Of a DNA stretch of 64,000 nucleotides, positions 30,594 to 39,090 are shown piece by piece (positions within the stretch are counted from its first letter, which is position 1; the number at the start of each line of letters is the position of its first letter). Position numbers and translations under genes: made by a program. The notes beneath the pieces were generated by a model. It saw only the letters and a program-made list of their open reading frames with translations, did not search any database and had not been told where the DNA came from. This stretch comes from Pandoraea anhela (GTDB lineage Bacteria > Pseudomonadota > Gammaproteobacteria > Burkholderiales > Burkholderiaceae), in the NCBI RefSeq assembly GCF_902459655.1, contig NZ_CABPSB010000001.1, forward strand, positions 620,001 through 684,000, read 5' to 3'.

Positions 30594-30742
30594 ACCCTCG
30601 GCCTGTCGATGCGTTACGCGTGATACGGATGACTCGGGGGGGTGGCGATCATCCAAGCGGAGGTTTAGCATCAAGAAATCGCCAAAATTCGGAGAAATGT
30701 CGTCAATTTCGCGACAAAACGCCGCGAAATCATGCGGTTTTC

Positions 30743-30771
30743 TTTACAGACGCGCATCGAACCCCTAGAAT
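30743..30771 (+). promoter_or_regulatory. Strong sigma-70 promoter candidate before a long leader
   Basis: TTTACA (30743-30748), a 17-base spacer and TAGAAT (30766-30771). A start near 30778 would give about 535 bases of leader before the ACT-like gene at 31313. Confidence 0.65.
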
Positions 30772-30777
30772 GACTGC

Positions 30778-31312
30778 TTTCCAATTACGACGGAGTTTTC
30801 CGTGGGCAGTTGCTCTAGTAGCACGCAAGCGTCGGCAATGACCGGCGAGGCGTTGGCCCGGTAACCCGCAGTCGTCTCCGACTGCCGCTGCCGGAACCCA
30901 TGCCGCAGCGGTAGTGCATCGATCGCGCCAGTTCACCGACGACTTCAGCGTCATCGGCGTTTTCCGGCGGAGGTCTCGCGATTGGGTCATCACGCCCCCT
31001 CGCGATACGACCTCGCAATCCACGATCTGTTTTCCGCACCTACCCCGCCGTTCAGCGTTTGTTTGACGGATCGGCTCGTCCGCATCCGGAACAAGGCACG
31101 CTCAAGGCGTCGTTTCGCGTCCGACATGTCACCGTCGATCGCGTCAACACCGAAAGCCTGCCGACGCTTGCGTCGAATCACTTATCGCATCACGACATCT
31201 CGTGCAACGTCCTTGCGCCCCCCGGGGTGCATGGGCCGCTCAGGAGCGTCGTCGCGATGCGTTGCCAAGCCCCGGCATCCGACGTCTCAGGCCCTTGATT
31301 CAGGAGGACACC
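30778..31312 (+). other. Long untranslated leader or gene-free region before the ACT-like gene
   Basis: Part of the 719-base gap 30594-31312. No coding frame here looks like a protein family. It begins just after a good promoter and is rich in potential hairpins (for example around 30861-30925). One eight-codon frame (ATG at 30839, MTGEALAR) is contained in it. A regulatory leader RNA is possible; I could not match it to a known riboswitch by eye. Confidence 0.45.
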
Positions 31313-31702
31313 ATGACGCTGCAAATGCTTATCCCTTCGTTGTTCGATCGCGCCCGCGCCCGTCTGGCGCCGAATGCCGCAGCCTCGAATCCGGCCACGT
31401 CTGCGGCGGGCGACTCGCGCTCGGCCCACTCGCCGCAATACCGACTGGTGGTGCTGACGCTGGCATCGCGAGCCGACACCATCGACGCAACGGTCCGCGA
31501 TGCGCTGCGCAACCAAAGGATCTCGCCCGAAATGGCGACCCGCACGGACCGTTCGGGCGGCTACCTGCTCGAACTCGATTACGTGCTGCGCTGCGACCGC
31601 AGCCGTCGTGCCGCGCTCGTGCACCTCGTCTCCACCTTGGGCGACACCGCAGGGGTGCGCGCCATTCGCTGGGAAACCGCGCCGAACCTGACGCCGCGCT
31701 GA
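31313..31702 (+). CDS. Small protein with ACT-like domain resembling the MgtC C-terminus
   Basis: A 129-residue protein with an excellent AGGAGG site (31302-31307) before its ATG. The N-terminal 40 residues are low in structure (Ala/Ser-rich). Residues about 42-126 look like an alpha/beta ACT-like fold: YRLVVLTLASRADTIDATVRDAL, then SGGYLLELDYVL, ending VRAIRWETAP. That pattern resembles the soluble C-terminal domain of MgtC/SapB membrane proteins, but the membrane domain is missing. It may be a stand-alone regulatory domain or a remnant. The family assignment is tentative. Confidence 0.7.
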   Translation: MTLQMLIPSLFDRARARLAPNAAASNPATSAAGDSRSAHSPQYRLVVLTLASRADTIDATVRDALRNQRISPEMATRTDRSGGYLLELDYVLRCDRSRRAALVHLVSTLGDTAGVRAIRWETAPNLTPR

Positions 31703-31812
31703 CGTTCCCGCCTCCACACTTCGATCGCTCGGCCTTCGGCCCGGCATGCACCGACACCATCACGTCGGCGCGTGTCGGGCCGATTATCTCTGAAGGTCGT
31801 CATACCACCCAA

Positions 31813-31834
31813 ACCTATACGTTCACGTATGGGT
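31813..31834. promoter_or_regulatory. Inverted repeat, probable operator of the MerR-type gene
   Basis: ACCTATACGT and ACGTATGGGT around a two-base centre form a 22-bp dyad with one mismatch. It sits just upstream of an extended -10-like TGCTAACAT and 41 bases before the MerR start, as expected for an autoregulatory MerR site. Confidence 0.6.
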
Positions 31835-31874
31835 TGTGCTAACATCCGTCCATCACTTGGCCGGAGGCATGTCC

Positions 31875-32417
31875 ATGCCCGCAGATCTCTCGCCCGCCTC
31901 ATCCACGTTATTTACGCCCTCCGACGAGGCTTCGCCGGACGACACTGCGTTGCTGACGGTCGGTCAGGCGGCCGCGGCGCTTGGGGTGACGGCCCGCACG
32001 CTCAAGTATTACGAGGAACTGGCCCTCGTCGTGCCAGCCCGAAGCGGCGGACATTACCGCATGTACACGCAAGCCGATCTGGCCACGTTCGGCCGCATTC
32101 TCCGCATGCGCTCGCTCGGCTTCTCGATCGCGGCGATCACGGAAATGCTCAAGCGTCCGCGCCGAATGGTCGAAGCCGGCAAATCGCGCATGAACGAAGA
32201 GGACCTCCAGGTGGTGCGCGAGGCATTGACATCGCAACTCGGCACATTGCGGGCGCGCACCGCGCAGGTGCGACGCGAGTTGCGCGACGCGGAAAAACTC
32301 GAAGCCCAGATCGAACACGACCTCCAGTACATCGAGCAACGGCTTCGCGGCGTGCCCGCCGACGAACTCCTGGCCGAGCGCGCGGCGAAAGCGCGCAAGC
32401 CGTCGTCGTCACGCTAA
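31875..32417 (+). CDS. MerR family transcriptional regulator
   Basis: A 180-residue regulator. A winged helix-turn-helix (LLTVGQAAAALGVTARTLKYYEELALVVPARSGGHYRMY, about residues 28-66) is followed by a long coiled-coil dimerisation helix (about 105-165). No cysteine metal-binding motif is present, so it is likely a drug- or stress-responsive member. The GGAGG site at 31863-31867 is best spaced for ATG at 31875; an ATG two codons earlier is too close. The MFS exporter gene starts 30 bases downstream and is the likely target. Confidence 0.9.
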   Translation: MPADLSPASSTLFTPSDEASPDDTALLTVGQAAAALGVTARTLKYYEELALVVPARSGGHYRMYTQADLATFGRILRMRSLGFSIAAITEMLKRPRRMVEAGKSRMNEEDLQVVREALTSQLGTLRARTAQVRRELRDAEKLEAQIEHDLQYIEQRLRGVPADELLAERAAKARKPSSSR

Positions 32418-32447
32418 GCCCTCTCCGCCACCGATCTCGTCGCGCTC

Positions 32448-34052
32448 ATGACACGCCCCGCCCCGCCGCTCGATGCCGCCGCTGCGCCACCTGCGCAGGC
32501 GTCCGGTAGCGCCGGCGGTACCGACCCGCTGCGGCCGATGCGCGTGGAGGCCTATCGCTACGCCCTCGGCCTGATCCCCGGTCTCGAGTTCTTCGAAAAT
32601 GCGCTGATCGTCTACTTCGCCGTCTACATCTCGGGCGGCGTGGACGCCTCGCCGAAAGAATTCGTCTGGATGACGACGGCCTACGGCATCGCCTCGGTGC
32701 TTGCCATTCTCAAACAGCAGTGGTTCGTCGAGCGCATCGGCTACCGCCGCTACCTGACGGCATCGCTGCTGCTGTACGCCTGCGGCGCCATCCTCGCGGG
32801 CGCCAGCGAAAGCGTGGCTCAACTTGTGATCGCGCGAGCGTTTCAAGGTTTTTGCGCCGGCAGCTGGATGAGCTCGTGCCGCATTCTCGCGCAAGTCAGC
32901 ATGCCTGCGGAGCGGCGCGGCAAAACGATTCAGACGTTCGCACTGTTGCTGTTCACCGGCTCCGCCGCCGCACCGCTCATCGGGAGCCTGCTGGTGTCCG
33001 GGTACACATGGCGCACGCTGTTTCTGTGTACCGCGCCGCCCGCCGTGCTGCTCGCCGGGCTCGCCTGGTTCTCGGTACCCGACATCGGTCGGCTGCGGGA
33101 TCGCGTCTCGGGCGGCAGCTACCCGTTCGCGCCATTCATGGCGTTCGCCCTCGCCATGGGCGCTTTTCAGGTGGTGCTTCAGGAGACGCGCTACACACTC
33201 TGGCTGCAAACCCCGCTACTGCCGTTACTGACCGTCGTCGGGGTCGGCGCGCTGGTCTGGTTCGGCTACCACCAATGGCAGCACCCCGCGCCGTTCATTC
33301 GCCTTCAATCGTTGCGTCGACGCGAGTTCCAGGTCGGTCTGGTCCTTTACGCGGCCTACTACTATCTGGCGAATACGCAGAGCTATCTGATGCCGCGCCT
33401 GCTGGAGCAAGGCCTCGGCTTTACCGTCGAGCGAACCGGGCAATTGCTGGGCTATTCGGCATTGCTCACGGTCATTCTGCTGATCGCGTACTTTCGCGTC
33501 GCCAAGTTCATCACGAACAAGAAGCTTCTTATCGTGAGCGGTTTTCTGATGACGATCGCCACCAGCGTCTGGCTCGGCGCCATGCCGCCGGACGCGGGCC
33601 AGTCGCAGCTTTACGGCGTGCTGGCGCTCAAGGCTGTTTTCGGCATCTTTACCGTGTTGCCCGTGGCGAATCTCACGTTCCGCGCGTTTGACCACGAGAG
33701 CTTCGTGCACGGCTACCGGCTAAAGAACATTCTTCGTCAACTCTCGGGCTCGTTCGCCGTTTCGACGATCGTGGCATTCGAACAGCACCGTGAAGCTCTG
33801 CACCGCACCCGGCTGACCGAAGTCGCCAACCCATTCAACCCGGTCTTCGTGCAGACGCTGGACACGCTCGCCGACGCCCTGGCTCACGCGGGCATCGCCA
33901 CGTCGCAGGCGCGCGGCGCCGCGCTCGCGCAGATCGCCCAAATGATCCAGCGGCAGGCCTCGTTTCTCTCGTTCCTCGACGGTTTTCACTTCATTGCCAT
34001 CGTGGCGCTTTGTGGCGCAACGTTTGCGGCGCTCCAGAAGCAGCTAAATTAG
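32448..34052 (+). CDS. MFS transporter, probable drug exporter of the DHA2 type
   Basis: A 534-residue integral membrane protein with about 14 hydrophobic segments. LVIARAFQGFCAGSWMSSCRI resembles the conserved motif C region of drug:proton antiporters, and IGYRRYLTASLLLYACGAILAGAS is the motif A-like loop region. A long loop near 455-500 precedes the last segment, usual in DHA2 transporters. Paired with the upstream MerR gene, so inducible efflux is plausible; the substrate is unknown. Confidence 0.85.
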   Translation: MTRPAPPLDAAAAPPAQASGSAGGTDPLRPMRVEAYRYALGLIPGLEFFENALIVYFAVYISGGVDASPKEFVWMTTAYGIASVLAILKQQWFVERIGYRRYLTASLLLYACGAILAGASESVAQLVIARAFQGFCAGSWMSSCRILAQVSMPAERRGKTIQTFALLLFTGSAAAPLIGSLLVSGYTWRTLFLCTAPPAVLLAGLAWFSVPDIGRLRDRVSGGSYPFAPFMAFALAMGAFQVVLQETRYTLWLQTPLLPLLTVVGVGALVWFGYHQWQHPAPFIRLQSLRRREFQVGLVLYAAYYYLANTQSYLMPRLLEQGLGFTVERTGQLLGYSALLTVILLIAYFRVAKFITNKKLLIVSGFLMTIATSVWLGAMPPDAGQSQLYGVLALKAVFGIFTVLPVANLTFRAFDHESFVHGYRLKNILRQLSGSFAVSTIVAFEQHREALHRTRLTEVANPFNPVFVQTLDTLADALAHAGIATSQARGAALAQIAQMIQRQASFLSFLDGFHFIAIVALCGATFAALQKQLN

Positions 34053-34096
34053 AATCTTCAGGCCATTGCCTTCGCATCGCGGATCATCGCAGGGCA

Positions 34097-34993
34097 ATGC
34101 ACGAACCCTTTGCCGCAGCGCCCACGCCGGCGCCGTACGCCATGCTAAATATCCTGCTCGCGAGCCTCGGACTCGCACGAAAGGCCACTGCGATCGACGA
34201 CGACGTCTGGCACGAAGTCGTCAGCACCTTGCCGTTCCTCTCGCGACGCATCCCTGCCGACCTCGAAAAGCTTCGCGCGCTGGCCACCGACTTTCTGGCC
34301 AGCAAGCACTTCTCCACCGCGCACGATTTACCGCTGACAGACGCGATGTGCGTCTCGGTCGCCGCGCAGGCATGCCTGCCGATCCTCCATCTGCCGCCCG
34401 CCTTATATCGCGGATGGACCGGCATCGTGCTCTATCCGGGCGAGTTTCTGATCCGCAAGACGGTGCAGGACGACGCCGGCGTGGTGCACGATGTCGAGCA
34501 GGAAGCGAGCGGCGAGGCGTGGGAAGGCGGGCCTGTGGTGCTGTCCTGGCAGGATGTTCAGGCAAGCGACGTGCTGGCGTACAACGTCGTGATCCATGAG
34601 TTCGTGCACAAGATCGACATGGAAGCCGGCGAAGCGGACGGCGTGCCGCCGATGCTCAGGCGCTTTCATGGCGACCTGACGCCTGACGCATGGTGCGACA
34701 TCTTCGACCCGGCCTACGAGGCGTTCTGCCATCACGTGGCGAACGTTCACGACGCCGACTGGGATGCCTTCGCATCGAGTTCGCTGCTCGATCCGTATGC
34801 AACGGAACACGAGTCGGAATTCTTCGCGGTGTGCGCCGAAGCATTCTTCGTAGCGCCCGAGGCCTTCCAACGCGAATACCCGGCCCTGTACACGCTATTT
34901 TCCCGCTACTTCCTGCAAGATCCCGCCGCTCAGGTCGGCGCCGCCCCGGACATGGCGGCGGCCCCGACACCCGGGCCTGCCGCAACCCCATGA
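34097..34993 (+). CDS. mtfA: MtfA-type zinc-dependent peptidase
   Basis: A 298-residue protein of the MtfA family. HEFVH in VVIHEFVHKIDM provides two zinc ligands and the catalytic Glu, and the distal HESEFFAVCAEAFF supplies the third ligand region. In E. coli, MtfA is an aminopeptidase that interacts with Mlc, the repressor of the glucose PTS. The frame is open upstream into the MFS gene; the start at 34097, with AGGG upstream, avoids the overlap. An alternative start is the ATG at 34142 (MLNILLASLG). Confidence 0.88.
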   Translation: MHEPFAAAPTPAPYAMLNILLASLGLARKATAIDDDVWHEVVSTLPFLSRRIPADLEKLRALATDFLASKHFSTAHDLPLTDAMCVSVAAQACLPILHLPPALYRGWTGIVLYPGEFLIRKTVQDDAGVVHDVEQEASGEAWEGGPVVLSWQDVQASDVLAYNVVIHEFVHKIDMEAGEADGVPPMLRRFHGDLTPDAWCDIFDPAYEAFCHHVANVHDADWDAFASSSLLDPYATEHESEFFAVCAEAFFVAPEAFQREYPALYTLFSRYFLQDPAAQVGAAPDMAAAPTPGPAATP

Positions 34994-34998
34994 AAACT

Positions 34999-35028
34999 TT
35001 GCGGAAATCGCTGTTTTCATGGCATAAT
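34999..35028 (+). promoter_or_regulatory. Candidate promoter of rpmE2
   Basis: TTGCGG (34999-35004), an 18-base spacer and CATAAT (35023-35028). Its transcript would carry a leader of about 108 bases holding a GNRA-type hairpin (35067-35080). Confidence 0.5.
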
Positions 35029-35143
35029 GCGCGTTTTCCAAATCCGGAAAGTGGTCGACGCGTTTCCCGTCGCAAGACGGCGATAGCGTTAGCGAGCCAG
35101 GCGGCCCGCGCAGACTGGCTACCGACTTAACTCAAGGTCCATC

Positions 35144-35410
35144 ATGAAAGAAGGCATTCACCCGAATTACCGCGAAGTCGTGTTCAAGGACATGACCCCG
35201 GGCATCGACTTCCAATTCATCAGCCGCTCGACGATCCAGACCAAGGAAACGATCGAGATCGACGGCAAGAGCTACCCGCTCGTGAAGCTGGATACCTCGG
35301 CCGCATCGCACAACTTCTACACCGGCGAAACGCGCATCATGGACACGGCTGGCCGCGTCGACAAGTTCCGTCAGAAGTTCGGCAACCGCGCCGGCGGCAA
35401 GATCGCCTGA
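35144..35410 (+). CDS. rpmE2: 50S ribosomal protein L31 type B
   Basis: An 88-residue L31. [17 protein letters not shown] and [26 protein letters not shown] are family signatures. The CxxC zinc-binding cysteines of type A L31 are absent, so this is the zinc-independent B form. A strong hairpin terminator follows it. Confidence 0.97.
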   Translation: MKEGIHPNYREVVFKDMTPGIDFQFISRSTIQTKETIEIDGKSYPLVKLDTSAASHNFYTGETRIMDTAGRVDKFRQKFGNRAGGKIA

Positions 35411-35513
35411 GTTTTACGGCAGATCGCCGCATAACGCGATGCGGGGCCTTGCAGAAGTTTGCAGGTCGTCACATCAGGGGCAACACCCCAACGTTGCGGA
35501 AAGTGTTGGAAAG

Positions 35514-35537
35514 GGGCAGCCAAGGCTGCCCTTTTTT
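35514..35537 (+). terminator. Terminator of rpmE2
   Basis: A perfect stem GGGCAGCC (35514-35521) / GGCTGCCC (35524-35531) is followed by six T. The rest of the 305-base gap 35411-35715 shows no gene. Confidence 0.9.
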
Positions 35538-35715
35538 CTTGGTTCTGCCCTGCGCCACATCATCGGTTACTGTCATACTGTCGGCTTTTCCGGTCGTTCC
35601 GGGTCGCCTCTCAGGACAGTCCCGGGCATTGCCCCAGGTTTCACCCCGGGCCGCTTCCGGCTCACCTCTTCCGTTTTCCCGATCCGGCAGCCGTGCCGGT
35701 CCTGCCGTATTGCCT

Positions 35716-37446
35716 ATGAGACGAGTTCGCATCACTGCCTCCGCCACTAGCGCGCTACCGCGTTCGCTGCTGGTCGCCATTTGCGTCATCTATGTGCTTG
35801 CGGGGTTGTTCGGTCGCGATCCCTGGAAAAACGAAGACGCTGCCGGCTTCGGCATCATGTGGACGATGGCCCACGGTCATCTGTCCGACTGGTTGCTGCC
35901 GAATATTGCGGGCAAGCCCATTTACGATAACGGCCCGCTCGTCTCATGGCTCGGTGCGCTCGCCATCCGCGCGTTCTCGTGGCTAGACGCCCCCGACGCC
36001 GCCCGCATCGTCACCGGCCTGTGCTTCTACATCACCTGCACGTTCATCTGGTACGGCACCTATCTGCTCGGTCGCCGACCGGAGGTACAACCGTTCAAAT
36101 ACGCCTTCGGCGGCGAACCCGAGCCGCGCGATTACGGCCGCACGCTCGCAGACGGCGCGTTGCTGATTCTGCTGGCCTGCTTCGGCCTGGCAGAACGGGG
36201 GCACGAAACGACGGCGACGGTCGGGCAACTCACGCTCATCTCGATGGCCATTTACGGTCTCGTGCGCAGCCTGGACAAGCCGCGTCAGGGTGCGGTGTGG
36301 TTCGGTCTCGCCCTTGGCGGCATGGCGCTCGCGTCGTCGCCGCTGATGACGCTCTCGCTATGGATCGCGGGCATCGTGGCCGCGGCGGTATGTCGCGCCC
36401 TGCCGCTGCGGATGCTGTTGCTGGTCTCCACGCCGATCACGCTGCTCCTCGCCTTCACATGGCCGTTAGCCGCGCTCAAGTTCGCCGACGGCGCACGTCG
36501 GTGGTTGGGCGAATGGGCCGATATCGGCGTCGACACTTTCAGCGGCCCTACCCTCGCCTCGCTGAGCTATATCGTCAAGAATCTGGCGCTGTTCGCCTGG
36601 CCCGCGTGGCCGCTCGCCGCGTGGTCGCTGTATTCGTGGCGAGGCATGCGCCGCGCGCCGCACATCGCGATCTCACTGGTCTTTGCGATTGCCCTGCTCG
36701 TCCTGATCGTGCTGCAAGCGCATCAGGGCAACCAGCTCTTCATGCTGGTGCTGCCTGCGCTCTCGATCATTGCCGCCTTCGGTCTGCCGACACTCAAGCG
36801 TGGCACGGTCAACGCCATCGACTGGTTTGCCGTGTTGTCGTTTACCGTGCTGGCGGGCTTCGTCTGGATCGTCTGGCTCGCCGGCATCACCGGCTTCCCG
36901 GCGTCGACGGCACGCAACCTGCGACGCCTGGTCCCCGGCTTTGCGCCGGAATTCAGCTGGATCACGCTGATCAGCGCACTGCTCGTGACGGGCGCCTGGG
37001 TCGCGCTCGTGGCCTGGCGCGTGTCTCGCAGCCCGAAAGTGTTGTGGCGCAGCGTGGTGCTGTCGTCCGGCGGCACGACTCTGATGTGGGTCCTGCTCAT
37101 GACACTCTGGCTGCCCGTCGTGAACTACGGCAGAACGTATCGCGACGTGGCGGCACAGATCTCGGCGCATCTGCCTGCCGATTACACCTGCATCCGTACC
37201 GCCCGCGTGGGTGACGCGCAGCTCGCGTCGTTCGCCTATTTCGGCAACATGCGTTTCGGTTCGGCAGACGACGATTGCGATGTGTTGCTGCGTCAGGACT
37301 CTCAGGACTACAGCGAACCGCTCTCGCTTGCACCGTACGAATGGCGTCAGCTCTGGGAAGGCCGCCGCGCGGCCGACCGCGACGAACGCTTCCGTCTCTA
37401 CGTCCTGCAAGAGCGCCCGTGGCGCCGCGCCGCGCGGCCGCGCTGA
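35716..37446 (+). CDS. ArnT-like membrane glycosyltransferase
   Basis: A 576-residue polytopic membrane protein with about 11-12 hydrophobic segments. The first periplasmic loop carries GRDPWKNEDAAGFGIMWTMA, which resembles the Asp/Glu catalytic motif of GT-C lipid-linked sugar transferases (ArnT, PMT). A hydrophilic C-terminal domain (about 465-576) contains three cysteines (DYTCIRT, DDDCDVL region). It may glycosylate lipid A or another envelope component; donor and acceptor are unknown. The frame opens 89 codons earlier, but that part lies over the rpmE2 terminator, so ATG at 35716 is chosen. Confidence 0.8.
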   Translation: MRRVRITASATSALPRSLLVAICVIYVLAGLFGRDPWKNEDAAGFGIMWTMAHGHLSDWLLPNIAGKPIYDNGPLVSWLGALAIRAFSWLDAPDAARIVTGLCFYITCTFIWYGTYLLGRRPEVQPFKYAFGGEPEPRDYGRTLADGALLILLACFGLAERGHETTATVGQLTLISMAIYGLVRSLDKPRQGAVWFGLALGGMALASSPLMTLSLWIAGIVAAAVCRALPLRMLLLVSTPITLLLAFTWPLAALKFADGARRWLGEWADIGVDTFSGPTLASLSYIVKNLALFAWPAWPLAAWSLYSWRGMRRAPHIAISLVFAIALLVLIVLQAHQGNQLFMLVLPALSIIAAFGLPTLKRGTVNAIDWFAVLSFTVLAGFVWIVWLAGITGFPASTARNLRRLVPGFAPEFSWITLISALLVTGAWVALVAWRVSRSPKVLWRSVVLSSGGTTLMWVLLMTLWLPVVNYGRTYRDVAAQISAHLPADYTCIRTARVGDAQLASFAYFGNMRFGSADDDCDVLLRQDSQDYSEPLSLAPYEWRQLWEGRRAADRDERFRLYVLQERPWRRAARPR

Positions 37447-37484
37447 TCGGCCGCCCGCCCCCGCCACGCTCAAACGCGTCAACC

Positions 37485-38837
37485 ATGTGGCACGACATCA
37501 AACGCATTGCCGCACTGGCGTGGCCGGTGCTGATCGGCCAGTTGGCGGTCATCGCCTTTGGGGTGATGGACACGGCGATGGTCGGCCGCGCCTCCGCGTT
37601 CGACCTCGCATCGCTCGCGCTCGGCGGCTCGATTTACATCACGGTCTACGTCGGGCTGATGGGGATTCTCGTCGCGCTCTCGCCCATCGCCGCGCAGCTT
37701 TACGGGGCGGGGGAGCGCACCGCCATCGGCGAGGAAGTCCGTCAGACCTTCTGGCTTGCCCTGTTCCTGGCGGTACCGGGATTTCTGGTGCTGTCGCACC
37801 CGCAATTCATCCTGAAACTTTCGCAGGCAACGCCCGCGCTGGAAGCCCGCGCGAGCGCTTACCTGCACATTCTCGCTTACGGCCTGCCGGCCGCCATGCT
37901 GTTTCGTGTGTATTCGTCGCTGTCGACCGCCGTCGCGCAGCCGCGCATCGTCATGGCCATCCAACTGACCGGACTGGCGCTCAAAGTGCCGCTGAATCTC
38001 GCGCTGATCTACGGTGTCGAGCGGATGGGCGTTCCTGCGCTCGGCAGCACGGGATGCGCCATCGCCACCACCGCCATTAACTGGGTGTCTTGCGGGCTTG
38101 GACTCACCCTCATGGCGCGCCATCCGAAGCTGCGCGAGTTCGGCGTCTTCACAAGGTTCTGCTGGCCTAAGTGGCCGGCCATTCGGGCGCTGCTGAAGCT
38201 CGGTGTGCCGATGGGGCTGAGCTACCTCATCGAAGTGACGGCATATTCGTTCATGGCGATCTTCATCGCCCGCCTGGGGGATGTGACGCTCGCCGGCCAC
38301 CAGATCGCCGCGAACCTTGGCGCCCTGATGTACATGCTGCCAATGTCGATCGGCATCGCAACCGCCACCCTTACGGCTCAAGCCATCGGCTCGCGTGATC
38401 TCAAGGCGGCGCAACGGGTGGGACGACGTGGTGTCGAGCTTGCCGGCACGCTGGGATTGGCGATGGCCGCACTCATGTGGCTCTGCCGCGCGCTGGTGCT
38501 GGCGGCCTACACGTCAGACCCACTGGTCGCCGCCGTCACCACACCGCTGCTCGCCATCGTCGCCGTTTATCATATCTTCGATGCGCTGCAAGTCAACGCC
38601 GTCTTCGTCCTGCGCGCCTGGAAGGTGGCTGTCGTGCCGACGGTCATCTACGCGTTGTCGCTGTGGGGCGTCGGCCTCGGAGGCGGGTATGTGCTGGGCT
38701 TTGATGTCGGCGGCATTTCGCCCGGATGGTTGCACGGCGCGACGGGTTTCTGGGCGGCCAATAGCGCGAGCGTTGCCGTCGCGGCGGTTGGCCTGCTGAT
38801 CTACCTGCGGTGGGTAGTGCGCACGAAAACGCGGTGA
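37485..38837 (+). CDS. MATE family efflux transporter
   Basis: A 450-residue transporter with 12 hydrophobic segments in two halves. ALAWPVLIGQLAVIAFGVMDTAMVGRAS and PIAAQLYGAGERTAIGEEVRQTFW are typical of the N-half of NorM/DinF-type MATE proteins. MATE proteins export cationic drugs with sodium or protons. The start ATG at 37485 matches the family start; 70 upstream codons overlap the glycosyltransferase and are rejected. It lies 38 bases after the glycosyltransferase. Confidence 0.92.
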   Translation: MWHDIKRIAALAWPVLIGQLAVIAFGVMDTAMVGRASAFDLASLALGGSIYITVYVGLMGILVALSPIAAQLYGAGERTAIGEEVRQTFWLALFLAVPGFLVLSHPQFILKLSQATPALEARASAYLHILAYGLPAAMLFRVYSSLSTAVAQPRIVMAIQLTGLALKVPLNLALIYGVERMGVPALGSTGCAIATTAINWVSCGLGLTLMARHPKLREFGVFTRFCWPKWPAIRALLKLGVPMGLSYLIEVTAYSFMAIFIARLGDVTLAGHQIAANLGALMYMLPMSIGIATATLTAQAIGSRDLKAAQRVGRRGVELAGTLGLAMAALMWLCRALVLAAYTSDPLVAAVTTPLLAIVAVYHIFDALQVNAVFVLRAWKVAVVPTVIYALSLWGVGLGGGYVLGFDVGGISPGWLHGATGFWAANSASVAVAAVGLLIYLRWVVRTKTR

Positions 38838-39018
38838 CGTCGGCAGGCGTGCGTCGCTCGGCGGATTTCACTGCCCCAACCGTTGTACGATGACACCAAG
38901 ACCCAGTTCATCCCATCGACGCTGGCACACGCCGCTCCTGCTTAACTAGCACTTACCGCCTTCCCGAGCGAAAACGGGTATACCCGCAAAGGCAACCTTC
39001 GGAACTTTCCATAAAATG

Positions 39019-39050
39019 TTGTCTGACGACATACAACAAATCGTATGTCG
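39019..39050. promoter_or_regulatory. Overlapping inverted repeats upstream of gudD
   Basis: Two dyads share bases: TTGTCTG-ACGA-CATACAA (39019-39036, one mismatch) and the perfect CGACATAC-8 bases-GTATGTCG (39027-39050). The TTGT...ACAA form resembles FadR-subfamily GntR operators. It lies 41 bases before the gudD start. Confidence 0.6.
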
Positions 39051-39090
39051 CATCACTTCATTCCCTTTGGTCTGATCACCGTTCCCTGCC

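Noticed and set aside
30778-30990. A possible yybP-ykoY, M-box or guanidine riboswitch in the leader before the ACT-like gene.
   Set aside because: The conserved core motifs of these classes could not be found in the right order; kept only as an unspecified leader candidate.
35449-35715. An 89-residue N-terminal extension of the ArnT-like glycosyltransferase.
   Set aside because: This stretch spans the rpmE2 terminator and carries no conserved motif; ATG at 35716 starts right before the first membrane segment.
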